Positions 32,892 through 45,857 of a DNA stretch of 47,189 nt are shown one piece after another. A model generated the notes under the pieces. That model was not told where the DNA came from, did not search any database, and saw nothing but the letters and a program-made list of their open reading frames with translations. Where the stretch lies: assembly GCA_023255715.1 (NCBI GenBank), contig JAGDVQ010000065.1, positions 1-47,189 on the forward strand, given 5' to 3'. The stretch's first letter is position 1. Every line of letters begins with the position of its first letter. Source of the stretch: Thiomonas sp. (GTDB lineage: Bacteria; Pseudomonadota; Gammaproteobacteria; Burkholderiales; Burkholderiaceae_C). Made by a program: the position numbers and the translations under genes.

Positions 32892-34547
32892 ATGCGCTGG
32901 CCGACTCACGCCGTCACCAATCAGGTGCCGCCGCTGCAGGATTACAACCTCTTTGTCGCCGATCCCGCCCTGCGGGAAGCGTTGTTGCGCGGCGGCGCGG
33001 CCTGGGCGCAAGACGGTCTGGCGCAGCAGGGGCAGGAACTCGGTACCGCGTCCTGCTTCGAGCAGGGACGTCTGGCCAACCGCTTCGGCCCCGAACTGCA
33101 GGCCTTCGATGCACGTGGATTTCGCCGTGACCAGATCGCGTTTCACCCTGCCTGGCACGCGCTGATGGCCGACATCGCCCGGCGCGGCCTGCACACCGGC
33201 CCGTGGGCACAGCCCCGGCCTGGCGCGCATGTGGCGCGGGCGGCCGGATTCATCCTGCAGACCCAGATCGAGGCCGGGACGATGTGCCCGACCACCATGA
33301 CCTATGGCGCGATTCCCGCGCTGTCGCGCGATCCGCTGCTGGCGCGCGACTGGCTGCCCACCCTCCTGCGCGCGGATTACGACCCGAGCGATCAGCCGTT
33401 TGCGCACAAGCGCGGCGGACTGATCGGCATGGGCATGACGGAGAAGCAGGGTGGCTCCGATCTGCGCACCAACACCACTCAGGCCGTGCGCGACGGCGCG
33501 GACGGCTGGCGGCTGACCGGGCACAAGTGGTTTTTCTCGGCGCCGCAGTGCGACGCGCATCTGGTGTTGGCGCAGGCACCGCTTGGCTTGAGCTGCTTTT
33601 TCGTGCCGCGCTGGGCGCCGGACGGCAGCAAGAACCCGGTGCTGATCCAGCGGCTCAAGGACAAACTGGGCAACCGCTCCAACGCCTCGGCCGAGGTGGA
33701 GTTCCAGGGCGCCTGGGGGCATCTGCTCGGCGAGGAGGGGCGCGGCATCCCGACCATCCTGGAAATGGGCACCTACACCCGGCTGGACTGCGTGCTCGGC
33801 ACCACCGGGCTGATGCGCCAGGCGCTGAGTCAGGCGGTGCACCACGCGCGGCACCGGCAGGCGTTCGGTGCCGCACTGATCGACCAGCCGCTGATGCGCA
33901 ATGTGCTGGCCGACATGGCGCTGGAGGTCGAGGCCGCCATCGCGCTGGCGATGCGGCTGGCGCAGGCCTTCGACGCGCAGCACGACGAGGCGCAACTGCT
34001 GCTGCGCCGCCTGCTGACCCCGGCAGGCAAGTTCCGCATCTGCAAGCGCGGCGCCGAACTTGCCGCCGAAGCCATGGAGGTGCTGGGCGGCAACGGTTAT
34101 GTGGAAGATGATGTGCAGGCACGCATCTACCGCGAAATGCCGGTGAACTCCATCTGGGAGGGATCGGGCAATGTCATGTGCCTGGACGTGCTGCGCGCCC
34201 TGGGCAAGAACCCGCGCACCACCGACGCGCTGATGGCAGAACTCGCCCCGGCACAGGGTCGCAACCCTCATTTCGACGCACATGTGCGGCACCTGTCCAC
34301 CGCCCTGCGCAACCCCGACGATGTGCAGAGCCGCGCCCGAGCCCTGACGCACGACCTCGTGCTGGCCGTGCAGGCTGCGCTGCTGTTGCAGCATGCGCCC
34401 GCATCCATCGCTCAGGCGTTCTGCGCCTCGCGCCTGGGCGGGCAATGGGGCGGCGGATTTGGCACCCTGCCGCAAACCACCGACTTCGACACCCTGCTCG
34501 GCAGGGCGTTGCAGACGAATGGACTCAATTCAGAATGCGGAACTTGA
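32892..34547 (+). CDS. aidB: AidB-like acyl-CoA dehydrogenase
   Basis: THAVTNQVPPLQDYNLF; MGMTEKQGGSDLRTNTT; GNGYVEDDVQARIYREMPVNSIWEGSGNVMCLDVLRAL. Confidence 0.88.
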   Translation: MRWPTHAVTNQVPPLQDYNLFVADPALREALLRGGAAWAQDGLAQQGQELGTASCFEQGRLANRFGPELQAFDARGFRRDQIAFHPAWHALMADIARRGLHTGPWAQPRPGAHVARAAGFILQTQIEAGTMCPTTMTYGAIPALSRDPLLARDWLPTLLRADYDPSDQPFAHKRGGLIGMGMTEKQGGSDLRTNTTQAVRDGADGWRLTGHKWFFSAPQCDAHLVLAQAPLGLSCFFVPRWAPDGSKNPVLIQRLKDKLGNRSNASAEVEFQGAWGHLLGEEGRGIPTILEMGTYTRLDCVLGTTGLMRQALSQAVHHARHRQAFGAALIDQPLMRNVLADMALEVEAAIALAMRLAQAFDAQHDEAQLLLRRLLTPAGKFRICKRGAELAAEAMEVLGGNGYVEDDVQARIYREMPVNSIWEGSGNVMCLDVLRALGKNPRTTDALMAELAPAQGRNPHFDAHVRHLSTALRNPDDVQSRARALTHDLVLAVQAALLLQHAPASIAQAFCASRLGGQWGGGFGTLPQTTDFDTLLGRALQTNGLNSECGT

Positions 34548-35286
34548 TCGGCACCAGCACCCAGGAGGTGATGGCCTGGCCGTTGCGGGTCGCAGCAACG
34601 AAGCGCCACTGGGCTACCGTCGCTTCAGCCGCTTCATCCAGCCGCGCATAGCCTGTCGAAGACACGAGCTTGACCTGCAAGGCCCGCCCATCCGCGCCGA
34701 CCTGCACCTTGAGCAGCGCGGTGCCTTCTTCGCCCAACTGCCGCGACAGGCGAGGATAGGGCGGAGGCGGATTGTCCAGGTAGTCCGCCTTGTAAGACGC
34801 CATCGTTTCCACGGCGGGAGTGGCTGAGGGCGGCGTGGAGGCCGCGACCATTGGCGCATGGCCCGGCTCGGTGTCCTGTCTGGGTGCAGCGATCGAAGCG
34901 GGTGCAGAGGTTCGGGCAGGTGCCGGAGCCTGCGCCGTTTGTGGCGAGGTGACCGGCGCGGCATCGGCAGGCGGCGTCGGCGGCTTGGCTGGCGCGGGCT
35001 TTTGCGCCGCGACCTTGGGTGCAGGTGTTGCAGCTTTCGGCCTGACCGAAGCCGGGCGGGGTGGTTCGGCTGCCGGAGCCGGGGCCGCTGCGGGAGCGGG
35101 CGTCGGGGGCCGGGGCTGGGGTTTCGCGGGTTCCAGCATCACCCAGTCCAGTCGTTGCTCGGGTCTGCTCGGGGGAGGCGCTGGGGTGAACACCAGCCAG
35201 GCCAGCAGCAGCCCGTGGGCAAGCAGCACGATGACTGCGATCGCAATCAGGGGAAACGGTCGGGGCAGGGTGGGGAGGGTGTTCAT
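34525..35286 (-). CDS. TonB-type energy transducer
   Basis: N-terminal TM, long Pro/Ala-rich linker, C-terminal PPPPYPRLSRQLGEEGTALLKVQVGADGRALQVKLVSSTGYARLDEAA. Confidence 0.88.
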   Translation of the reverse strand: MNTLPTLPRPFPLIAIAVIVLLAHGLLLAWLVFTPAPPPSRPEQRLDWVMLEPAKPQPRPPTPAPAAAPAPAAEPPRPASVRPKAATPAPKVAAQKPAPAKPPTPPADAAPVTSPQTAQAPAPARTSAPASIAAPRQDTEPGHAPMVAASTPPSATPAVETMASYKADYLDNPPPPYPRLSRQLGEEGTALLKVQVGADGRALQVKLVSSTGYARLDEAAEATVAQWRFVAATRNGQAITSWVLVPIKFRILN

Positions 35287-35326
35287 CGAACGGACGGCGC
35301 CAGGGACTTTGCGCCAAGCGCGTGAA

Positions 35327-35332
35327 TATAAT
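35327..35332 (+). promoter_or_regulatory. Candidate carA promoter -10 (TATAAT)
   Basis: gtgaaTATAATctgac; -35 weak. Confidence 0.45.
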
Positions 35333-35439
35333 CTGACAGATTTTGTGCGCCTGAAGCGTCGCCGTCCTGTGGCGAACACCAAAGGGGTGCGAAGGCCAGG
35401 CAAGGCGGCTGTCCAGGCGCTTGCGCGGCCCGCGCCCAA

Positions 35440-35464
35440 GACACGTCAGATCGACTGGCGTGTC
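35440..35464 (+). other. carA leader hairpin
   Basis: GACACGTCAG-ATCGA-CTGGCGTGTC, 10-bp stem with one G-U, not followed by U-tract. Confidence 0.65.
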
Positions 35465-35498
35465 GTTCCAATATCCGGGCGCTCACCGGAGAGTTTTC

Positions 35499-36650
35499 AT
35501 GTTGCCCATGCTGCCCAAAGCCGTTCTGGTTCTCGCCGACGGCTCGATTTTTCGCGGACTTTCCATTGGCGCAACCGGGCAGACTGTCGGTGAGGTGGTG
35601 TTCAACACGGCCATGACCGGCTACCAGGAAATCCTCACCGATCCAAGCTATTGCCGCCAGATCGTCACCCTCACCTATCCGCATATCGGCAATGTGGGTG
35701 TCAACGCGCAGGACGTGGAGGCGGCCAGGGTGCATGCCGCCGGCCTGATCATCAAGGACTTGCCTCTGCTGCAGTCGAACTATCGCAGCGAGCAAACACT
35801 CGATGCCTATCTGCGCGCGCAGGGCACGGTGGCGATTGCGGGGATCGATACCCGCCGACTGACCCGTCACCTGCGCACCCGGGGTGCGCAGAACGGCTGC
35901 GTCATTGGCTTGGCCGCAGGGCAGGACATCAGCGACAGCGTCATCCAGACGGCGCTGGACGCCGCGCGCGGCTTTGCCGGGTTGGCCGGCATGGATCTGG
36001 CCCGGGTCGTGTCCACCACGGCGTCGTATGCGTGGACGCAGACCGACTGGTCGCTGGAACAGGGCTATGGTGAGATGACCGCGCCGAGCCGTCATGTGGT
36101 GGCCTACGACTTCGGCGTGAAGTTCAACATTCTGCGGCTTCTGGCCGCGCGTGGCTGCCGCGTGACGGTGGTGCCGGCGCAGACCCCGGCGGCCGAGGTG
36201 CTGGCGATGCGCCCCGATGGGGTGTTCCTGTCCAACGGCCCGGGTGACCCGGAGCCCTGCGATTACGCCATTTCTGCAACCCGCAGCATCATCGCTGCGG
36301 GCATGCCGACCTTCGGCATCTGCCTGGGGCATCAGATCATGGGGCTGGCGGCAGGCGGCAAGAGCTTCAAGATGAAATTCGGCCACCACGGCGCCAACCA
36401 TCCGGTCAAGGATCTGGATACCGGGCGCGTGTCGATCACCAGCCAGAATCATGGTTTTGCGGTGGATGCGGACAGCCTGTCCGACGCTGTGCGCATCACC
36501 CACGTCTCGCTGTTCGACGGCACGCTGCAGGGCTTTGCGTGGAAGGACAAGCCCGCATTCTGCTTCCAGGGCCATCCGGAAGCCAGCCCGGGGCCGCACG
36601 ACATCGGCTACCTGTTCGACCGCTTTGTCGGCCTGATGGACCGGGCCTGA
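35499..36650 (+). CDS. carA: Carbamoyl-phosphate synthase small subunit
   Basis: [51 protein letters not shown]. Confidence 0.97.
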   Translation: MLPMLPKAVLVLADGSIFRGLSIGATGQTVGEVVFNTAMTGYQEILTDPSYCRQIVTLTYPHIGNVGVNAQDVEAARVHAAGLIIKDLPLLQSNYRSEQTLDAYLRAQGTVAIAGIDTRRLTRHLRTRGAQNGCVIGLAAGQDISDSVIQTALDAARGFAGLAGMDLARVVSTTASYAWTQTDWSLEQGYGEMTAPSRHVVAYDFGVKFNILRLLAARGCRVTVVPAQTPAAEVLAMRPDGVFLSNGPGDPEPCDYAISATRSIIAAGMPTFGICLGHQIMGLAAGGKSFKMKFGHHGANHPVKDLDTGRVSITSQNHGFAVDADSLSDAVRITHVSLFDGTLQGFAWKDKPAFCFQGHPEASPGPHDIGYLFDRFVGLMDRA

Positions 36651-36665
36651 GCCGGGGCACAGCAG

Positions 36666-37349
36666 ATGTTCGGCGTGATCAATCTCTGGACTTACGTGCT
36701 CGGGGTGATTTTCATCGTCCTGTTGCCTGGGCCGAACTCGCTTTACGTGCTCAGCGTGGCCGCGCAGCGCGGGGTGCGCGCGGGTTATCGGGGCGCGCTG
36801 GGGGTTTTTCTCGGCGACACGCTGCTGATGGTGCTGGCTGCAGCCGGGGCCGCCTCGCTGCTGGAAACCAACCTGACCCTCTACCACCTGGTGCAGGCGG
36901 CTGGTGCCTTGTATCTGGGCTGGCTGGGCATCAACATGTTGCGCGCCGCCTGGATGCGCTGGCGCACGCCCGACACCGGCTTGCATGCGCAAGCGCCACA
37001 GCCCCACCCGCACTCCGCCCTGCCGGGCCGGCGCCATGAAGATCCGTTTCGCAAGGCGCTGTTCATCAGCCTGCTCAATCCCAAGGCCATCCTGTTCTTC
37101 GTGTCGTTCTTCATCCAGTTCGTCGATCCGCACTACCCGCATCCGGCGCTGTCGTTCGCCATTCTGGGCGCCATCGTCCAGACCTTCAGCCTGCTGTATC
37201 TGTCGGTGCTGATCTTCGGCGGCGTGCGGGTCGCCGATGCGTTTCGCCGCCGCCGCCGTCTGTCCGCAGTGACGATGGGCGCAACCGGCGCCGGATTTTT
37301 CGGATTCGGTATCAAGCTGGCGCTGGCTGCCACTGCAAAAACACACTGA
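36666..37349 (+). CDS. LysE/RhtB family amino-acid exporter (LeuE-like)
   Basis: LPGPNSLYVLSVAAQRGVRAGYRGALGVFLGDTLLM; NPKAILFFVSFFIQFVDP. Confidence 0.9.
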   Translation: MFGVINLWTYVLGVIFIVLLPGPNSLYVLSVAAQRGVRAGYRGALGVFLGDTLLMVLAAAGAASLLETNLTLYHLVQAAGALYLGWLGINMLRAAWMRWRTPDTGLHAQAPQPHPHSALPGRRHEDPFRKALFISLLNPKAILFFVSFFIQFVDPHYPHPALSFAILGAIVQTFSLLYLSVLIFGGVRVADAFRRRRRLSAVTMGATGAGFFGFGIKLALAATAKTH

Positions 37350-37385
37350 TCTTTCACGAATTCATCTGCCTAAAGAGACTCGCCC

Positions 37386-40610
<3,225 letters not shown>

Positions 40611-40624
40611 AATTCCTGTCACCT

Positions 40625-40663
40625 GAGCACCGCAGCGCAAGTGGCTGCGGTGCTCGTTTTTTT
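40625..40663 (+). terminator. Intrinsic terminator/attenuator between carB and greA
   Basis: GAGCACCGCAGC-GCAAGTG-GCTGCGGTGCTC then GTTTTTTT: perfect 12-bp stem plus U-tract. Confidence 0.85.
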
Positions 40664-40686
40664 CATGGTTCTACGGAGGCCCGAAC

Positions 40687-41160
40687 ATGGCGACCCCCAT
40701 GACGCGCAGAGGCGCGGAACAACTCAAGCAAGAGCTGCAACGGCTCAAGACCATCGAACGTCCGGCAGTGATCCAGGCCATCGCCGAAGCGCGCGCGCAG
40801 GGCGATCTGTCGGAAAACGCCGAGTACGACGCGGCCCGTGACAAGCAGGGCTTCATCGAAGGCCGCATTGCCGACATCGAGGGCAAGCTCGGTACCGCGC
40901 AGATCATCGATCCGAGTGAGCTGCAGGCCGACGGCCGCGTGGTGTTCGGTGCCACGGTGGAACTCAGCGACGAAGCCAGCGGCGATGAAATCACCTATCA
41001 GATCGTCGGAGATGATGAGGCGGATCTCAAGCAGGGCCGCATTTCCATCAACTCACCGATCGCGCGTGCGTTGATCGGCAAGGAGTCCGGGGATGTCGCA
41101 CAGGTCGCCGCTCCCGGCGGCGTGCGGCACTACGAAATCCTCGCTGTGCACTACAAATGA
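40687..41160 (+). CDS. greA: Transcription elongation factor GreA
   Basis: [57 protein letters not shown]. Confidence 0.97.
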   Translation: MATPMTRRGAEQLKQELQRLKTIERPAVIQAIAEARAQGDLSENAEYDAARDKQGFIEGRIADIEGKLGTAQIIDPSELQADGRVVFGATVELSDEASGDEITYQIVGDDEADLKQGRISINSPIARALIGKESGDVAQVAAPGGVRHYEILAVHYK

Positions 41161-41579
41161 TCAGCCTGCGCGCCCGTTGGTTTTTGGCTGCGCTCTGGCT
41201 CGGCGGGATGGTTGCGGTCGGTCTCATCGGCGCGCCAACCGCCTTCGCGACCGTGCCGGAAAAGATGGTGGCCGCTGCGGTGGCCAGCCGCATGTTCTAC
41301 ATCATGGCGCTCGCCGCCATTGGGTTCGGGGTGCTGATCGCCGTGCTGGAGCGCGTTGGCAGCAAGGCCACGATGTCCGCCGATTTTCTGCTGCCGCTGG
41401 GCGGGATATTTTTTGCCGTACTGGGCGAGTTCGGTGTGGTGCCCCGACTGTTGCAGGCCGCTTACAGCCATTCCCCCCAGGCTGGCGTGTGGCACGGCAT
41501 AGCCAGTCTGGTGTTTGCCCTGCAGGCCGCGTGCGTGGCGGCTTACGTGTGGCGCCTGCCTGCGCGCAGTCGCAACTGA
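41157..41579 (+). CDS. DUF4149 family membrane protein
   Basis: 140 aa, four TM segments, 4-nt overlap with greA. Confidence 0.8.
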   Translation: MISLRARWFLAALWLGGMVAVGLIGAPTAFATVPEKMVAAAVASRMFYIMALAAIGFGVLIAVLERVGSKATMSADFLLPLGGIFFAVLGEFGVVPRLLQAAYSHSPQAGVWHGIASLVFALQAACVAAYVWRLPARSRN

Positions 41580-41615
41580 AGGCGGCAACGCATGCGCCGC
41601 TTCACCTGCAGCATT

Positions 41616-42107
41616 TCAGCCGCGCGATGATTTTTTCGCACTGCTCAGGCGCGGCTTGGCGCGCTTGACCTTGCCGGTAGCGGTCAGGCGCTGATTGCCC
41701 AGCAGGGTGATGCGCTTGACCTTGGCCCGGTGGGTGGGGCTGCTGGAGGGGATGACCAGCTTGACGGTACGCGGAGATTTGCCGCGCCGCGCGGTGGTCG
41801 CCTCATCCTCCCGGTCCACGCGCGGCGTTTTCGGCACCGGGCGGTAGATCACCAGCAATTTGCCAATGGACTGCACCGGTGCGGCGCCCAGGGTGTCGCA
41901 AACGGTCTGCAGGATCGCAGCGCGTGCGGCAGAGTCATCGCCAAACACGCGCACCTTGATCAGCCCATGCGCTTTCAGTGCCAGATCGATCTCCGCCATG
42001 TTCGCCGGGTTCAGGCCTTGCTCGCCGATGAGCACGACGGGCTTGAGCGGGTGAGCTTGCGCGCGCAGTGCGCTGCGCAGTTGCGGGGTGAGTTCCAATG
42101 TGGTCAT
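41616..42107 (-). CDS. yhbY: YhbY-family CRM domain RNA-binding protein
   Basis: MTTLELTPQLRSALRAQAHPLKPVVLIGEQGLNPANMAEIDLALKAHGLIKVRVFGDD; basic C-terminal extension. Confidence 0.88.
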   Translation of the reverse strand: MTTLELTPQLRSALRAQAHPLKPVVLIGEQGLNPANMAEIDLALKAHGLIKVRVFGDDSAARAAILQTVCDTLGAAPVQSIGKLLVIYRPVPKTPRVDREDEATTARRGKSPRTVKLVIPSSSPTHRAKVKRITLLGNQRLTATGKVKRAKPRLSSAKKSSRG

Positions 42108-42182
42108 GATGCTTGCGCGCCGGCGCATCTGGGTGCGCTGCGTAATTTGAAGTCTTGATTTCGTATTGTCCTTGAAGAATCC

Positions 42183-42833
42183 ATGTCGAGTGCGAAGAAA
42201 AACAAATTCAGCAAAGCCTGGCTGCAGGATCACCTCAACGATCCTTATGTGAAGATGGCGCAGCGCGAGGGCTATCGTGCCCGCGCCGCTTACAAACTCA
42301 AGGAAATCGACGAAGCCGAAGGGCTGCTGCGGCCCGGGCAGATCATTGTGGATCTGGGCAGTACGCCGGGCTCCTGGTCTCAGTACGCGCGCAACCGCTT
42401 GATGCGCAATGGCGTGCTGCAAGGCACCATTTTTGCACTCGATCTGCTGCCCATGGAGCCCGTGCCCGACGTGCATTTCCTGCAAGGCGACTTCCGGGAA
42501 GACGCCGTGGTGAACGCGCTGGAGGCTCTGCTTGATGGCCGCAGAGTGGATGTGGTGCTGTCCGACATGGCGCCGAACCTGACCGGCATTCCCTCGGCCG
42601 ATGCTGCCCGCATCGAGCACCTGAGCGAACTGGCGCTGGACTTCGCCAGGAACTGGCTGCAACCGCAGGGTGCGATGGTCATCAAGACCTTTCATGGCAG
42701 CTATTACAGCCAGATCGTCAAGGCGTTCAAGCAGACGTTTCAGCAGGTCAAGGCCGTCAAGCCGCAGGCCTCACGCGACAAATCGGCAGAGACGTTCATC
42801 CTGGCGCGGGTGCTCAAGAAGGCTGCCGAATAA
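42183..42833 (+). CDS. rlmE: 23S rRNA (uridine2552-2'-O)-methyltransferase RlmE/FtsJ
   Basis: [57 protein letters not shown]. Confidence 0.96.
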   Translation: MSSAKKNKFSKAWLQDHLNDPYVKMAQREGYRARAAYKLKEIDEAEGLLRPGQIIVDLGSTPGSWSQYARNRLMRNGVLQGTIFALDLLPMEPVPDVHFLQGDFREDAVVNALEALLDGRRVDVVLSDMAPNLTGIPSADAARIEHLSELALDFARNWLQPQGAMVIKTFHGSYYSQIVKAFKQTFQQVKAVKPQASRDKSAETFILARVLKKAAE

Positions 42834-42951
42834 GAGCGTGCCATGGGCCACATGGCCCTCTCAGGCTTGCCTTTTGTCAAATTCGATCGGATTGGTGAAA
42901 TCAATAGCCCATTTTGGTAGATCGGTTTTCTGGTTTCTCCCCGCTTGCGCT

Positions 42952-42980
42952 CTTGAAATGCCTAAAATGCGACGCATGTC
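42952..42980 (+). promoter_or_regulatory. Candidate heat-shock (sigma32-like) promoter of ftsH
   Basis: CTTGAAA - 14 bp - CGCATGTC, compared with CTTGAAA/CCCCATNT. Confidence 0.35.
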
Positions 42981-43016
42981 CTGCGACTGGACTTGCACTG
43001 TTTCTGGAGGTTGGTT

Positions 43017-44924
43017 TTGAACAATCAATGGTTTTCCAAAATTGCGATCTGGCTGGTGATCGGCCTGGTGCTGTTCACGGTGTTCAAACAGTTCGACCGT
43101 CCTCAGCAGTCCACGGATGCGGTGAGCTACACCCAGTTCATGCAGGATGCGAAGAATGGTCGCATCAAAAAAGTCGTGGTGCACCAGAGCGGCATTCTCG
43201 ACGTGACCACGTCTGAGGGGCGCAATTTCAGCCTCACCTCGCCGGGTGACCTGTGGATGGTCGGTGACCTGGTCAAGGACGGTGTCGAGGTGATTGGTGC
43301 CCCGCGTCAGGAGCAATCCTTCCTGACACAGATTTTCATTTCCTGGTTCCCGATGCTGCTGCTGATCGGTGTCTGGGTCTATTTCATGCGCCAGATGCAA
43401 GGTGGTGGCCGTGGCGGTGCGTTCAGTTTCGGCAAATCCAAGGCCCGCCTGCTCGATGAATCCAGCAACAACGTGACCTTTGCCGATGTGGCGGGTTGCG
43501 ACGAAGCCAAGGAAGACGTCAAGGAGCTGGTCGACTTCCTCAAGGATCCGCAGAAATTTCAGAAACTCGGCGGGCGCATCCCGCGTGGCGTGCTGCTGGT
43601 CGGGCCTCCGGGCACCGGCAAGACCCTGCTCGCCAAGAGCATTGCCGGCGAAGCCAAGGTGCCGTTCTTCACGATTTCGGGTTCCGATTTCGTTGAAATG
43701 TTCGTCGGCGTCGGCGCCTCCCGTGTGCGCGACATGTTCGAGAACGCCAAGAAACATGCGCCCTGCATCATCTTCATCGATGAAATCGATGCGGTTGGCC
43801 GTCATCGCGGCGCTGGCCTGGGCGGCGGCAACGACGAACGCGAACAGACCCTGAACCAGATGCTGGTGGAAATGGACGGGTTCGACACCAATCTCGGCGT
43901 CATCGTGATTGCTGCGACCAACCGCCCGGACATTCTTGACCCCGCGCTGCTGCGCCCAGGTCGCTTCGACCGTCAGGTCTATGTCACGCTGCCAGACATT
44001 CGCGGTCGCGAGCAGATTCTGCAGGTGCACATGCGCAAGATTCCGGTCGGCAGCGACATTCGCGCAGACATTCTGGCGCGTGGCACCCCGGGTTTCTCCG
44101 GCGCAGACCTGGCCAATCTGGTCAATGAGGCCGCATTGTTTGCCGCACGCCGCAACGGGCGCCTGGTCGAGATGGAAGATTTCGAGCGCGCGAAAGACAA
44201 GATCATGATGGGTGCCGAGCGCAAGGGCATGGTCATGCCCGAGGAGGAGCGCCGCAATACCGCCTATCACGAGGCCGGCCATGCGCTGGTGGCGATGTCG
44301 CTGCCCAAGTCCGATCCGGTGCACAAGGTCACCATCATTCCCCGTGGTCGCGCCCTGGGGGTGACCATGCAACTGCCCGAGAACGACCGCTACAGCATGG
44401 ACAAGGAACGCATGCTCAACATGATCTCGGTGCTGTTCGGTGGGCGGATTGCCGAGGAAGTGTTCATGAACCAGATGACCACTGGGGCATCGAACGACTT
44501 CGAGCGTGCCACGCAACTTGCGCGCGACATGGTCACCCGCTACGGCATGACCGAGTCCCTGGGGCCGATGGTCTATGCCGAGAATGAAGGCGAAGTGTTT
44601 CTCGGTCGCTCCATCACCAAGACCACGCACGTGTCGGAACAGACCATGCAAAAGGTCGATTCGGAAATCCGCCGCATCATCGACGAGCAGTACGCACTGG
44701 CCCGTCGCCTGATCGAGGAAAACAAGGACAAGATGCACGCCATGGCGGCGGCCTTGCTCGAGTGGGAAACCATCGACTCCGACCAACTGAACGACATCAT
44801 GGCCGGGCGCGAGCCGCGTCCGCCCAAACTGCCGCCCAGCAGCGGCCCCAGCTCTGCGCCGAAACCGCCGCCTGCCCCCTCAACGGGAACGACGACGGAT
44901 GCACCCTCGGCCACAGCAGCCTGA
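43017..44924 (+). CDS. ftsH: ATP-dependent zinc metalloprotease FtsH
   Basis: [46 protein letters not shown] start at 43017 with GGAGG 6 nt upstream. Confidence 0.96.
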   Translation: MNNQWFSKIAIWLVIGLVLFTVFKQFDRPQQSTDAVSYTQFMQDAKNGRIKKVVVHQSGILDVTTSEGRNFSLTSPGDLWMVGDLVKDGVEVIGAPRQEQSFLTQIFISWFPMLLLIGVWVYFMRQMQGGGRGGAFSFGKSKARLLDESSNNVTFADVAGCDEAKEDVKELVDFLKDPQKFQKLGGRIPRGVLLVGPPGTGKTLLAKSIAGEAKVPFFTISGSDFVEMFVGVGASRVRDMFENAKKHAPCIIFIDEIDAVGRHRGAGLGGGNDEREQTLNQMLVEMDGFDTNLGVIVIAATNRPDILDPALLRPGRFDRQVYVTLPDIRGREQILQVHMRKIPVGSDIRADILARGTPGFSGADLANLVNEAALFAARRNGRLVEMEDFERAKDKIMMGAERKGMVMPEEERRNTAYHEAGHALVAMSLPKSDPVHKVTIIPRGRALGVTMQLPENDRYSMDKERMLNMISVLFGGRIAEEVFMNQMTTGASNDFERATQLARDMVTRYGMTESLGPMVYAENEGEVFLGRSITKTTHVSEQTMQKVDSEIRRIIDEQYALARRLIEENKDKMHAMAAALLEWETIDSDQLNDIMAGREPRPPKLPPSSGPSSAPKPPPAPSTGTTTDAPSATAA

Positions 44925-44944
44925 GCGTCATCCTGTCAACTACG

Positions 44945-44971
44945 GCCCGGTCGATGACCGGGCTTTTTTTT
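44945..44971 (+). terminator. Intrinsic terminator between ftsH and folP
   Basis: GCCCGGTC-GAT-GACCGGGC followed by T8. Confidence 0.85.
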
Positions 44972-44983
44972 GGAGTAATTGAA

Positions 44984-45811
44984 TTGGCGCAGCAATGGCT
45001 CGCAGGACGATTCCGCCTGCAATTGGACAGGCCCCTGGTCATGGGCATTGTCAACGTCACCCCGGACTCGTTTTCCGACGGCGGGCAGCATGCCGAACCG
45101 CGCACGGCAATTGCGCATGCGCGCGCCTTGCTCGAGCAGGGCGCAGACATTCTCGACATCGGTGGCGAGTCGTCGCGCCCTGGCTCCCCGCGCGTGTCGC
45201 ATGCGCAGGAGTGGGATCGCATTGCTCCAGTATTGCGCGAAGTCGTGCGCTGGAACGTCCCGGTCTCGGTCGATACCTATCAGCCCGACACCATGCGTCT
45301 GGCACTGGATATGGGGGTGGACATCATCAACGACATTCATGCCCTGCGTGTTCCGGGCGCGCTGGATGTGGTGGCGGCCTCGACGGCTGGCATCTGCCTG
45401 ATGCACATGCTGGGGGAACCGGGGACGATGCAGCAGGCGCCGCACTATGCGGATGTCGGCCGCGAGGTGCACGCCTTTCTGCTCGAACGCGCGCAGGCGT
45501 TGGAGTCACGCGGTGTTGCGGCATCGCGCATCGCCCTCGATCCGGGGTTTGGTTTTGGCAAGACACTCGAACACAATCTCGCATTGGCGCATGCGCTGGG
45601 CGAACTGGTTGCCGAGGGCTATCCGGTGCTGATTGGCGTGTCGCGCAAGTCCATGCTGGGAGAAATGCTCGGGCGGCGCGTGGATGATCGGCTGGCTGGC
45701 AGCCTGGCGGCTGCATTGGCCTGCATTGCGTCGGGAGCGCAGATCGTGCGTGTGCATGATGTTGGCCCGACGCTGGACGCGATTAAAGTGTGGCATGCCA
45801 TGCGCGCGTGA
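44984..45811 (+). CDS. folP: Dihydropteroate synthase
   Basis: [29 protein letters not shown] start at 44984 preceded by GGAG at 44972-44975. Confidence 0.95.
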   Translation: MAQQWLAGRFRLQLDRPLVMGIVNVTPDSFSDGGQHAEPRTAIAHARALLEQGADILDIGGESSRPGSPRVSHAQEWDRIAPVLREVVRWNVPVSVDTYQPDTMRLALDMGVDIINDIHALRVPGALDVVAASTAGICLMHMLGEPGTMQQAPHYADVGREVHAFLLERAQALESRGVAASRIALDPGFGFGKTLEHNLALAHALGELVAEGYPVLIGVSRKSMLGEMLGRRVDDRLAGSLAAALACIASGAQIVRVHDVGPTLDAIKVWHAMRA

Positions 45812-45857
45812 GCCGAGTCCAACTGGCCGCGCGCCAATCGAATTCTTGGAGAGGGTG

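Noticed and set aside
34900-35130. Pro/Ala-rich repetitive region in the tonB-like gene as a DNA repeat
   Set aside because: Normal TonB periplasm-spanning linker, not a tandem DNA repeat.
42836-42866. GGGCC-ACAT-GGCCC after rlmE as a terminator
   Set aside because: No U-tract follows directly; weak stem.
42861-44786. 641-aa minus-strand ORF antisense to ftsH
   Set aside because: Same high-GC antisense artefact; no recognisable domain.
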